Shown here piece by piece: positions 46,937-58,985 of a DNA stretch of 64,000 nucleotides (position 1 is the stretch's first letter; the number at the start of each line of letters is the position of its first letter). Position numbers and translations under genes: made by a program. Under the pieces are notes generated by a model. The model made no database searches, had not been told where the DNA came from, and saw nothing but the letters and a program-made list of their open reading frames with translations. Origin of the DNA: Perilla frutescens (taxonomy: Eukaryota; Streptophyta; Magnoliopsida; Lamiales; Lamiaceae). Location: NCBI GenBank assembly GCA_026008535.1, contig BRKX01000002.1, positions 60,199,170 through 60,263,169 of the forward strand, given 5' to 3'.

Positions 46937-47640
46937 TAATCTAATCTAAATATGACAAATTACTAATAAAATTTTAATTAATAATTAATAAAAATAAAAA
47001 TCCATAAGAGATCATAAAAGAAATATAACTGATCGCTTGTTCTTTAAAGTAATTCAACGTAATAGTATTTTTTGTCTAATATATGAAATTAAACTTGATT
47101 AGTGATAATTAGTTAGTGGAATAATATTTTTATTAAAATTTTTTGCATTCTCAATTGAATATAGAAATAAAAAAAATCAAATTAAAGGTTTTATAAAAAA
47201 TGAATTGAAAACGATGGGTGAAGACAATATTCATATGTCGATTCATATGTTGATGGGAGCTCTCTCTTCTTTTATATTTTAAATATATTATTACACATGT
47301 AAATATATAAATAAATAAATAACATATAAAAATTATTTAATAACATAAGTATTACCGGATCATGCCAGATATGCAAAGTAGAAGGACTTAACGAAATTAA
47401 AAAAAATGTAAAAAAATAAAATATCAAAGTATAAGGACCTATGAAAATATATTGTCTCTAATTAATTTATTGGTTTTCATATGTAATTGATAATTTAAGA
47501 TCTTAGTCATAGAGTGTCACATAAAATCTATTATTTAATTTTTTGTAATTATTCAATTTACATCTATATATGAGATTGGTCTCACATGGATATTTTGTAA
47601 AAATTTCTCTTATGCTTAAAGTTTAAATTACTTAATTAAT
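46633..47640. other. AT-rich intergenic sequence with (ATT)n
   Basis: A long ATT/GTT microsatellite at about 46858-46938 interrupts otherwise featureless sequence. Confidence 0.55.
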
Positions 47641-47644
47641 TAGA

Positions 47645-47870
47645 GGTTGCTTAGTTCAAATCAAAGAATATGAATCACGATGAGTATTATTGGAGAGGTT
47701 AATGAATGTATTGAAGGAGAAAGAGTAGTTAATGAAAATCAGGGAATGGTTAACTTATTTTGATTCTCATTCATTCTTTTATAATTTGTACATTGTACCA
47801 AACATAATGAATGAGAATGCATTTCTTTTATTCTCATTACCCACCTCTACTACCTCATATCAAACAACCC
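47645..47870. mobile_element. Possible Tourist-like MITE
   Basis: GGTTGCTTAGTTCAAAT at left and, inverted, GGGTTGTTTGATATGAGG at right give a short imperfect inverted repeat with TTAATTA text on both sides. Weak evidence. Confidence 0.3.
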
Positions 47871-47937
47871 TTAATTATCTCAAAGTGAAGGGTGTTTTCG
47901 AGATGAGGATGGAGGGAGTGGTACTCCACATGCACAT

Positions 47938-48700
47938 GAGATCCTCTAGTGCAAAGTATGTGTCTCATCCATTTCTAACATTAAAATTGTTGGTTTTTCT
48001 TCAATTTTATTCTTCAATTGTAATTTCTTTAGGTTAAGTTTAATTTTACATCATTATTTAGAATTTATTCCACCTAAATGGGGTTTATAATCCTTTTAGT
48101 ATTTAATTTTCATTTTTACTTAATATAATTGACTATAATGATTGACTATTCAAAAATTATTTGTATATAATTTTTCAAAATTTCAAGTTTTAATATAATA
48201 AATATTAATTATTTTTTATTATAATATAATAAATTTTATTTTTATTATAAACATTATTAAAACTACATAATTTTTTTATGTTATGACATAGTTTGAACAC
48301 ACACTTCAAACTAAAATCCCTTCAGCTCCCCAAGTTCCACCACTTGAGATCCTCTAGTCTCAATTTATGTGTGTCAAACCTCAAAATAATTATTTTTTCT
48401 TTCAATTTTCTTCAATTTTAATTTCTTTTGATTTAGTATAATTTTACATTATTATTTATTTATGTTTATTCCACCCAATCAGGATTTTTAATTATTTTTT
48501 AATATTTAATTTTCATTTTTTTGTTAATATGATTAATTTTCGGGATTGATTATTTCTAAATTAGGGTATACAATTTTTAAAATTTTCAATTTTTAGCAGT
48601 AAATATTAATTATGATTAGTTATAATATAATAAATTTTATTTTCATAAAAATATTATTAGTCATATATAATTTTAATATTTTCACACATAAATTGGGACT
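47938..48700. repeat. Diverged tandem duplication, unit about 0.4 kb
   Basis: 47938-48335 and 48349-48700 share ordered blocks: gagatcctctagt, then caattttaatttctttnggttnag, then tttattccacc, then atataataaattttattttnat. Copies are much diverged. The + frame 47732-48037 crosses the first copy and is not credible. Confidence 0.6.
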
Positions 48701-49000
48701 AAATAATCTCTACGCAAGTTTCCCATATGATGCATGTTATTTCCTTTTCTCCATCTTGGATTCTGAGGACTGCATGTGCCTCACCATACAACTGTCCAAA
48801 AATAATAAAAAAGGAAAAATATATGTGGTTATCTACATAATACATGTGGAAAAAGACACCGACCAGTGAGCTCTCGTCGTCCTCAAGTTTCCAATTTTCG
48901 AAATATGTGTACGTGGGTCACTCACTGATTTAGGCAGTGAAGACGACTTTTCATTGAATCGTCAGATCATCAACAGGAAATTCTATGTACATGTAGTGTT
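48701..49000. other. Spacer
   Basis: Short GC-balanced stretch (48740-48900) without recognised coding or repeat content. Confidence 0.4.
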
Positions 49001-50517
49001 GTTGGGTGTGAATAGGACCAACCCATTTATTTTCGAATTTATTCGGTTAAAATTTTTTAGGAGTTAAATTTTTTGGCTCTAACTCTAATTCTTCAATTTT
49101 TGAATTAACCCGTCGTGCCGACATGTTAACGAAATTTTTTCACATGTATAAATTATATCTTTGATAATTCTAAAAAATGATCATCATTTCTTATTCTTGA
49201 AATAAATAAACACATGAAAAATAAGATAAAATGAAAAAAAATGTGACGAATATAAAATTTCATTAACATGCATCAAATAAAGAAATCAACAGTGCATGAA
49301 ATGACAAATAACAATAATTTTCAATCATAATTTGTTGTTCCGAATTAAAAACAACAATTTCAAACTACATCGTAAATCTAATTATATAGCATCTTTGATC
49401 TAATTTAAAGTACAATATTCTTCTATTTTTACAATAATATTTGAAGTTCCTCAACTTCATGTTCGATTTTATTTTTAAAGTCTTCATCTTTTATTAAAAG
49501 AAATAACAACATTATAAAATTATACAATTAAATAATTTAAATAATATAATTAGCATCACACACGAAGAACATTCGAGTAACAAAGAAAAACTCAAAATTA
49601 AGTACATTTCATGATAACAATGTCCAGCCTTAGTTTATTATTTCAAAAATAATATTTTCAAAATACATTACAATAACTATTCTCAATCATCGATATAAAT
49701 ATTAGAATTACATTATTTGTCTACTTTAATGATATTTGATGCTTCAAATTACGCTTATCTCTGTATTCTTTCTCATCTATTAAATAAAAGATAACATTAT
49801 AATGTACGTACAAGTAAATAATTGCAAACATGATAAATAATATAATTTTAATACTTTATAATTTCAATGATATATAATAAATTAATAATAAAGGGATAAC
49901 GAGATGAAATATATATTTCTCAATATAAAAAAAAGAAAATGAAATAATAAAATAAATTATAGTGAAGGATCTCGACATTCAAGAAGTAACAAATGAATAA
50001 ACAACATGTATCATCAAACTCCAATAACAAATTATCAAATATTTTAATATATATTTTATACATCATACTAATCACTTATAAACCTTATAACATTGATAAA
50101 TTCAAGAATGTATGTCGTAAATGAAAATATAACATTTAATTAAAATATTGCATCATTGTATTTGACTCATTACTATTGTTGTAACTTTAAAAATTCATAA
50201 CTCTTAATATACTTAGAATGTGCTAATGCGTAATATATGAATAGAAAGATAATTGAGTTAGCTTTCCAACGTCTCTTACCGTTTGTGAATCGGATATTTC
50301 TAGAAAAAGTTATGACCAAAATAATTGAGCATGCCAGGTCCAGCTCGATGGGCCAACCCAAGGACCGACCGGGTCTGCCCGTTTGGCCCGCCAGCCCAAC
50401 CGATCTTTCTCGTTCGGTTAATTTTTTTTTCCGGGCTGGAAATTTTTTATCATAATCCTATATTTTTCTCGGTCTATTTGGTACAACCCACACTTTTAAG
50501 CTAAATTGACATCGCAG
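49001..50517. mobile_element. hAT-like non-autonomous transposon, copy B (~1.5 kb)
   Basis: Matches the reverse complement of 31555-32720 through most of its length, for example cacatgtataaattatat and gataattctaaaaaatgatca at the left, and ctagaaaaagttatgaccaaaa at the right. Ends are degenerate (GGGTGTGAAT at left; GATGTCAATTTAG inverted at right), so it is older than copy A. Frame 50237-50455 is the same non-coding region seen in copy A. Confidence 0.65.
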
Positions 50518-51087
50518 GTTCATCATCACAATAGATTGAATATAACATTTCAATATATCACAATAGACCTATTATAACATATGAAGTGTCAGATTAACTC
50601 TATTATGACAGTAGACACACTATACATGGGCGTGACATAGAATGTTCCCTCATTGGACATAAGATAAGAAAAGTTCTAAAAAAATGAATAAATTAAGAAA
50701 ACTCGTTGGATAGATGAATACACATAAGTTCTATGTACCTGTAGAATGAATGACTTATTTCTTTTTGAAGTTTTCATCAATTTAGGACTTAAAAAATAGA
50801 TTATTGATCAATCTAAGACCCTTGAAATAAAAATTATAAATTTAGAACTTAAAAATAATGTATTTTAATTCTTTTTATTTTTTAATTATTTGTATATTGA
50901 CTTTCAGCAAAAATTCATTTAATAAATATATTTAAATTAACTTAGAATTTATTGAAATAATTAAAAATGCAAATACACTGGAATTGTATGTTTTTTTTTT
51001 TAGTTTTAAATTGATAATTTTCACATTTCAAGTTATGAATAGTTTTCATGTTTTAAATTTTGAATTGAAAAATAACCAATATTTGAT
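50518..51087. other. AT-rich spacer
   Basis: Nothing recognisable up to the Copia LTR at 51093. Confidence 0.45.
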
Positions 51088-51092
51088 ATCCT

Positions 51093-51318
51093 TGTTGTAA
51101 AAATTGTAATCCACCACACTTCAATCGATACTTCGTAAATAGTAAAAAGGAGATAGAAATAACATGAGACAAAAATGATAAGAGAAAGAAATCTGTTCTC
51201 ATTCATCCATAACCATAATATCCCATATTTTACATTATATAAAAACAAATATAATACAAAGAGGTTTTAGCATATCAAGGGTTATGGAGTAATGTCCATA
51301 AATAATATATTTACAACA
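51093..51318 (-). repeat. Copia 2 3' LTR (226 bp)
   Basis: Short LTR defined by 9-bp inverted ends. On the minus strand it starts TGTTGTAAATATATT right after the purine tract CCAAGGGGGAG (51319-51330). Only one LTR is in the window. Confidence 0.75.
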
Positions 51319-51559
51319 CTCCCCCTTGGACATTACTATGTGATGTTCATGTCTCATTAAAAATATTCCACCGAAAAAACCTTGTGGGAAAAAACTAGAC
51401 GAGAAAAGAGCACATGACATACACTTATTTATGTGTTGCATCAACTGCCTCTTTAAAAACCTTAACTAAGAAAACCCAAAGAGGAAAAACTTAGTGAAGG
51501 GAAAAAGAGTACAGTTATTTAGCCTTCAGGGCATAATGTAGACCTTCAGGGCCTAAGCT

Positions 51560-54500
51560 TCAGGGATAATTTTTTGAAATTGTCGCTCCCCCTGAAGATA
51601 ACAATCTTCCAAGTCTACACATTCCAATATTATGAACATATTTCTCAAATATAGAAGTAGGAAGAGATTTGGTGAATAAATCTGCGAGATTATCACTAGA
51701 ACGTACTTTTTGTACAATAATTTCACCGCTCTTCTGGAGCTCATGTGGGTAAAAGAATTTAGGTAATATATATTTCGTTAAATTTCCTTTAACGAACCCA
51801 GTACTCATTTGTGCAACACAAGCGGCATTGTCCTTGTAAAGGACGGTGGATGATTTATCTTCTGTTGTAAGATCACATGACCCATGGATGTGATGTATCA
51901 ATGATCTTAACCATACACATTCTTTTGCATTTTCATATAATGCGATAATCTCTGAGTGGTTCGAGGATGTAGTAACCATAGTCTGTTTAATTGACCGCCA
52001 AGAAATAGCAGTACCACCACAGAGAAAAACATAACCAGTCTGAGATCTAGCATTATGGGGATAAGATAAATAACCGGCATCCGAGTAGCCCACCAATGTC
52101 GTATCTTGATTTCTTTCATAAAATAAACCAATGTTTGTTGTACCTTGAAGATAATGAAGGATGTGTTTCACACCATTCCAATGTCTCTTTGTAGGAGAAG
52201 CACTAAATCTTGCTAGCAAATTAACTGCAAATGCTATATCTGGTCTAGTACAATTTGCAAGATAAAGTAGTGCGCCAATGGCACTCAAGTAAGGAACTTC
52301 TGGTCCTAAAATATCTTAATTATCTTCTTTTGGTCTAAAAGGGTCCTTATCAACTTCAAGTGATTGGACAACCATTGGTGTGCTCAGTGGATGTGATTTA
52401 TCCATATAAAATTTTTTAAGACCTTTTTCAAATAGGTTGACCGATGTATAAAAATTCATTCAGAGAAATGCTCGATCTGCATGCCGAGACAATACTTAGT
52501 TTTACCTAAGTCTTTCATTTCAAACTCCGTCTTTAAGTATGAGCTAGCTTCTTCAAGATCTTTACGTGTTCCAATTATGTTTATGTCATCAACATACATA
52601 GAAATGATACAAAAATCATTTGGTGACTTTCTGATAAAAACACAAGGACATATATCATCGTTCACATATCCTTTCTGGAAGAGGAATTCACTCAATTGAT
52701 TGTACCACATTTTTCCTGACTATTTTAAACCATATAATGATTTTTCTAATTTAATGCTGCACATATTGCGATTTTCATTATCTTTTAATTCAGGAATTTT
52801 AAATCCATCAGGAATTTTCATAAAAATATTAGCGTCCAATGACCCATATATAATAGGAGAATATGTTTGATCAAAATCAATTTCGGGTCTTTGCGTAAAA
52901 CTTTGAGCAACTAACCTCGCTTTATATCTCACCACCTCATTATGTTCATTTCTCTTTCGTACAAATACCCATTTGTATCCTACTGGGATAATATTCTTGG
53001 GTGTGCACATTATAGAGCCAAAAACTTTTTTTTATTTAGCGAGTTAAGCTCGGCCTCAATTACTCTTTCCATTTTACCCAATCAGAGTGCTTCCGGCACT
53101 CTGTTATTATTTTCGGTTCTGGATCCAGATTATCATATGAAATAGAACAAACAATCATAAAGGCAAAAGTGTTGTCAACAACAGTTATATTTCTGTTATA
53201 AGTTTCACTTGTATTTATAAAATTCATGGCAACTTCAATATTAACATCAACCAAATCTTTGTCGTTTTCCATATTATTGTGATCTGGTAGTTCTGCAATC
53301 CCAAAATTATTTTTATTTAGTGCACGTGCAGATAGACTGAGATATTCGTCTTAAGGACAATCATCTTCAGAATTTTGAAGGAGTGATATCATTTCTTTAT
53401 TTGATTTCATTTTCCGTAGATTTTTATCTTTAGCTCCGACAGGTCTCCCACGCTTCTAGCGTTGAGGATCATTAGTTGATTTATGTAGTCCATGTGGGAC
53501 ATCAATTCTTTGTGGAGCATTTATAGCACGTATATGCGATTTGGTCACTCCTTTGTGATCAGCAAATGCATCTGGCAGATTACTTGCTAAATATTGCAAC
53601 TTAATTATCTTTTGAACTTCGAGTTTTGATTGATTAGTGCATGGATCTAGAAAATGAAGATTTTTTTTTTCATTCCATGATATTGCTCGGCATTTGATAG
53701 AATTTGGGCTGTTATTTCCCTTTAATGCTGGGAAATGATCTTCATCAAAAATACAATCAGCGTACCGAGCAATAAATTGATCTCCAGTCATGGGCTCGAG
53801 ATACATGATAATTGACAAAGATTCATAGCTGACATAAATGCCTAACTTTCATTATGGGCCCAAAAAGGTACGTTGCGGGGGTGATATATGAACATAAACT
53901 GCACACCCGAAAATTCACAGATGAGAAATGTTTAGTTCTTTACCACGCACTAGTTATAAGGGAGAATAATCATGATATGCAGTTGGTCGGATTTGTAGCA
54001 AAATGGTAGCATGCAAAATTACATGTCCCCAACAAGAATCAGATAATTTAGAATTTTGTAGCAATGGTCTAGCTACAAGTTTTAAGCGCTTAATCAATGA
54101 TTCAGCTAGATCATTTGAAGTGTGGACTTAAGGAACATGATGTTCCACTTAATACCCAATGACATACAATATTCATCAAAACTTTTACAAGTAAATTCAC
54201 CAGCATTGTCCATTCGAATGAATTTAATTGAGTAATCGGGAAATTGAGCACGTAACTCGATGATTTTAGCAAGAAGTTTAGCAAAAATATTATTTTGGTT
54301 AGACAACAGACTCACATAAGTCCATCGAGTAGATGCATCAATCAAGACCATAAAGTATAAAAAAGTTCCTGATGCTGGATGAATTGGTCCACAAATATCT
54401 CCTTGAATTCTTTCTAGAAATGTAGGACATTCAATTCCAACTTTAGTATGAGAAGGTCGTACTATAAGTTTTCATTTCGCACAAGCAGCACAAACAAATT

Positions 54501-54610
54501 CATTAAGTGAAAGGAGATTTTTAGTCTGTATATTATGCCCAATAGAATTAGTAATAATCTGACGTATCATATTTTGCCCAGGATGACCCAATCGCTCATG
54601 TTATAATTTA
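51560..54610 (-). pseudogene. Copia 2 pol (broken): integrase, reverse transcriptase, RNase H
   Basis: Minus-strand pieces in order: pre-integrase text LGHPGQNMIRQIITNSIGHN at about 54590-54530; integrase core at 54351-54106 (LIDASTRWTYV, FIRMDNAGEF); a linker with ECRKHSDW at 53272-53060; RT start at 53010-52720 (VGYKWVFVRKRN, KARLVAQSF); RT palm at 52710-52456 (CIISMYVDDINIIGT, EMKDLGKTKYCLGMQIEH); and RT end plus RNase H at 52288-51560 (GALLYLANCTRPDIAFAVN, YSDAGYLSYP.NARSQTGYVF, DNAACV, LADLFTKSLP). Multiple stops and shifts; inactive. Confidence 0.9.
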
Positions 54611-54620
54611 AAAGATTGTG

Positions 54621-54900
54621 TATAGAAACCCACTTCTACATGATTTAAATTATTTAATTATTTAATTATTTAATTACTTTAGATTTGAGTTTTAATTTAT
54701 TTGGTAATGCTCGTTAAAATTAGATGGACTTGATGGAGTCCGACATTGCGCCCCTAGATATGAACTAAGTTTTCTTAATTGGATCTTATTTATTAGGTGT
54801 AAATAAGTTTAGTGTGATTTTTGTTTCACACAAATATATACATATACAATCATTATTATTTATTCATTCATATAATAGATAAAAAATATTATGTGCATAA

Positions 54901-54943
<43 letters not shown>

Positions 54944-55343
54944 GAATGGATTTGTTCTCATCATATCTCACCTCAACCATACATGTCATTACATAGAATT
55001 AGCAAGGTGATGTGGCTTGAGTTTAGATAAGCAATTGATGACTTATCCTCTAATATAATTATGGAATATAAAGTATGAATACAATTGTTCAAATTGGATA
55101 TACTGCTTCGGTTTAAGTTTCTCTCTCAAAGTACATATATTCAAAGAAAAGAAAATCTAAATATATATACACACTAGAATTAATTGAATCATATAATATT
55201 TTTTTAGTCTTATTTATTTAGATAAAAGTTATATAAGTTAAGAGTATAATTTTATTTTGATTATATAAATCACTTATGATTAATTATATATGTTAATTAG
55301 TGTGTGTGTGTGTGTGTACACACACATTAGATAAATTCATTGA

Positions 55344-55377
<34 letters not shown>

Positions 55378-56885
55378 TAAAGAAGAAAAATAAATGATAA
55401 GGGTTACAACTATATTAGGTGTGGGATTTAAAAATATAAAAATAAAATACTTTGAAAAGATATTCACAATAGTAATAAATAGTGACAATCATTATGAATA
55501 CATGTGTCCTAATTATAGGTTTTGAGGTGTAATTTTTTTATTATCATTATAGGTGTGTGTGTGTCCATTAGATTTTAAAACAATTTTGGTATGGTAGCTA
55601 AGGTATTCGGTCAAAGAGGACTACATATATATATATATATATATATTGACTACATAGTTCCATTTTAAATTATAGAATGTAACATCAACTTGTAGAAATA
55701 ACTGCCTTACTCTTGTTGATAATGAAGAAATGTTGAATAACAATTAACCGCCTCATTATTTATTCTTAATATAATATAGTTTGATTAGGAATCAATGAGG
55801 CGGTGGTGATGGTTTATATATATATATATACATCTATTACTCCATCTCTATTTATCAAACCAAGCTATTCACTACAAATTTTAAAAGATGGTTATGAAAT
55901 AAAAAGCATACGCGGTAGTGAGATGGAGTTAGAATACAAAGAAGGTTAGTTTTCAAATCTAGTTTAATTTTAATTTTATAGAATATAATTTAATACAAAT
56001 GATTTAATTGATATTATTTAATACTAGGTGCGGCGCAATTAGGATCTTCGTCCACTTTGTGATTCTCTATTCGATTTTATGTGGTGTCTATTATCAGATG
56101 GGTAAAATTATTATCTTTGAAATAAAAGTATATGATATAAGCTTTTTCAGATAGAAATATTTTTAATCCAATTTAAATTATCATGGATGGAATATGGATA
56201 TCGTTTTATACACATCAGATCAGAATAGTGTTTCATACGCATAGAAGCGTTTTATACGCACCAGAATATGTCATGTGCACAGTTCAAGATATATTCTAGA
56301 CCAGAAAAAGAGTATCCTAAATCCATTATTCCTGCGATTCAAATTCTGTTGGATAAATAGAAAGAAATGTGCATGATCCCCCACCACTGAGTACGTTTTA
56401 AGAGTACTCACTCCCATGTTTTTAATGTTTTCAGGTCAGTGAGCTTGGAGTATCGCGAAGGAAATGGGGTGGATATTCTTTTTATACTTGGGTTGATTAG
56501 TTTGATCTTTTGACCATGTTACCTGAAGTTAGTTATTTTGAACCAAATATTTTATGACGATTGACTTTAAATTAACCCAAGTTAATAGTCGAATATTATG
56601 AATTTATTTATGACTCGAATATAAGTTTTATATTGTAAATTATAAGTTCTTTCTTTGAAATGAACTATGATCTTTGTTGGAAACTATCTTTGAAATACAA
56701 GTATTTTTGAACTAAGTATGTATTTCAAAGATTACATTATGGATTATTTTCCTACAAAAATTCAAGAATAAATATTTTGAATGTTTAAAAAAGTTTATCA
56801 CGCAAATTATTATTATTGATAATTATTTTCCACTTTAAAGAATAGAAAGAGTAACATTTTAAATTATAGAATTTAGGGTGTTACA
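54621..56885 (+). repeat. Tekay 5' LTR (2265 bp)
   Basis: Starts TATAGAAACCCACTTC, where the 3' copy has TGTAGAAACCC, so the terminal TG has mutated. Ends GGGTGTTACA. Contains (TG)n at 54920-54942 and 55303-55318, (AAT)n at 55347-55376, and an 11-bp perfect inverted repeat (ACCGCCTCATT at 55747 / 55804) followed by a TATA run. The phrase taatactaggtgcgg at about 56025 marks where Athila entered the 3' copy. Confidence 0.85.
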
Positions 56886-56890
56886 TTTAG

Positions 56891-56902
56891 TAGTATCAGA
56901 GC
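56891..56902 (+). promoter_or_regulatory. Tekay primer-binding site
   Basis: TAGTATCAGAGC, one mismatch from TGGTATCAGAGC (initiator Met tRNA), six bases after the LTR end. Confidence 0.8.
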
Positions 56903-57489
56903 GGGTCTATCTTCCTGTAGACTTGAAATGTTTGATAAGAGTTTATATTGTTTGATCGGTACTCCACCCATTTTCGCCACATACTCCTGCTCCAAGGTAC
57001 CTTGTTTGATTTATTTATTTTGCAAAAATTGTTTAATGTGGTGAGCATTAAGAAGATTTTGGATATTATGTGAACAATGAGAAATATTGAGAAATGATTT
57101 ATGTGAAGAAAGAATGAGAAATGTTGAGCAAAAATTTATGCAAAGAAAGAATGTGAAACGATTTATACAAAGAAAGAATGAGATGTTGAGAAATGATATT
57201 TGCAAATCAATTCTATTATTTTGAAATGCATGATGAGTGACAAAGAAGTTACTTAGTCCTTGAAATTTAGAAGAACAGAGAAGCTTCCTCCACAGATGTT
57301 TCTTTATTTAGATTCAAGGTATTTAGAGATTTATTAGTTAACTTGAACCTAATAGTATACACTTCTTCAATTATCCGCGCGCGTCACGTGAAATATGAGA
57401 TGAGGCCGGTCAAGCGTCGAATGTGAAAAGAAATAACTTCATGCCAGATCTAATTAGAGCACTTTAGGGATTCGTCCAACATCCAAACG

Positions 57490-58400
57490 CAAAGCGCGAT
57501 GAATCAACAAAATGTAGCGCCCAATGCACTTGCTCCACCAACTATTAGTCAGGAGATCGAGCAATTTCATCGCTACACTTCACCTAGATTCAATGGTAGC
57601 AGTGAACCTCTCATTTATGAAGAACGGCATGACCGGAGAAGAGCATCGAGGCTTAACTTGGGATAAGTTTAAAGAGATCATTATGGATAAGTACGTCTCT
57701 CGCGCTTTACGCATGCAAAAACAAACCGAATTCTGGAGCTGAGATAAGGAAATTTGTTCGTGAGAGAGTACGAGCGAAAGTTTAATCAACTCTCACAATA
57801 TGCAGCACGCGTAATCGACACTGAAGACCATAAAGACCAGAAGACTGACTGGTTCATGAGAGGCTTTTGACCAGAGATATGTGGAATTCTCGAAGCTCAA
57901 CGGATCACCGATTATGGTCAAGTAATTAGGAAGCTCACGAGTTACTGGACTAGAAATAGGTGGAAAACTTAGCCCCGACATTAGAATCCCTACTGAAAGA
58001 CCTTGAGAATCGATAGAATTGCTAGGGAGTTAGATTATACTTTGAACGGAAGGAACTTGCGGCTGACTTGTATGCTCTCGAAATGCAAGAATTCAATTTC
58101 ATCTTGGGAATGGACTAGTTAAGTAAAATTTTTGTGACAATACGTTGTCATGATCGAGAAGTAGCATTTCAGAAACCGAACAAGGAAGAGTTTATATTTC
58201 ATGGACCTAACTTAGGTAGACGACCTAGAATAATATCAGTAATAAAAGCTTTGAAGATGTTGGGGAATGGTGAATGTCAAGGATTCTTGGTGAATGTGAT
58301 CGAGACGACATGAACAGAACTGACATTGTATAACGTGCTAATAGTTACAAATTTCACGAATGTGTTCCCTAAGGAGATAACCAGATTGCCACCGAATAGA
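57490..58400 (+). pseudogene. Tekay gag and protease remnants
   Basis: Gag-like text starts near 57498 (MNQQNVAPNALAPP) and changes frame every 100-200 bp (DKFKEIIMDKYVSRALR at 57668-57715). At 58060-58290 the end of the protease region survives (a LGMDWLSKYYA-like stretch, then VAFQKPNKEEFIFHGPN-like text in mixed frames). Many stops; much of gag and protease is deleted. Confidence 0.7.
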
Positions 58401-58985
58401 TAAATCGAGTTTACAATCGATATGGTCCCAGGAGCAGCACCCGTGTCCAAAGTACCATACCGAATGGTACCATCGGAATTACAAGAGTTGAAGATCCAGC
58501 TTCAAGAACTTCTAGACAAGGGATATATTAGACTAAGTGTTTCACCATGGGGAGCACCGATCGTGTTTGTGAAGATGAAAGATAGTAGTATGAGAATGGG
58601 TACAGATTATCGAGATTTAAATCGCCTCACCGTGAAGAATAAATATCCCTAACCAAGAATTGAAGATTTATTCGATCAACTTAGAGGAGCAAGCGTGTTC
58701 TCAAAAATAGACCTAAAGTCAGGGTATCATCAATTGGAGGTAATCCCACTCGCTATTTGGAGTTGACTGCTGTTGAGGATGCGTTAAAGATTTGGAGATA
58801 CTATATCTACGGAGGTAAGTGTGAGATTTATACAGTCATAAAAGTCTTAAATATTTCTTCACTCAAAGGGGTTGAACATAATGAAAGGAAGGTGGTTGGA
58901 ATTAGTCAAATATTACGATTGCACAATCATGTATCATCCCGGAAAGGCCAACGTTGTCGCTGACGCACTCAGCAGGAAGAAGGTG
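58400..58985 (+). pseudogene. Tekay reverse transcriptase (core deleted) and RNase H remnant
   Basis: 58422-58652 has APVSKVPYRM.P.EL.ELK.QLQELLDKGYI and SPWGAPIVFVKMKDSSMRM..DYR.LN. The next piece reaches VFSKIDLKSGYHQLEV (to about 58742). It then jumps directly to RNase H text (LELTAVEDALKIWRYYIYG) and HPGKANVVADALSRK at about 58930-58980. The RT palm with the catalytic YxDD is therefore missing, a deletion of the order of 1 kb. Confidence 0.85.

Larger units (their letters stand above)
51093..54620 (-). mobile_element. Copia retrotransposon 2, 3' part, interrupted by a Tekay element
   Basis: A 226-bp LTR (51093-51318) with matching ends TGTTGTAAA / TTTACAACA and a polypurine tract on its inner side lies at the left. 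Minus-strand integrase, RT and RNase H fragments follow to the right. At 54620 the gene is cut mid-protein by the Tekay 5' LTR. The remaining 5' part of this element should lie right of the nested elements, outside the window. Confidence 0.82.
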
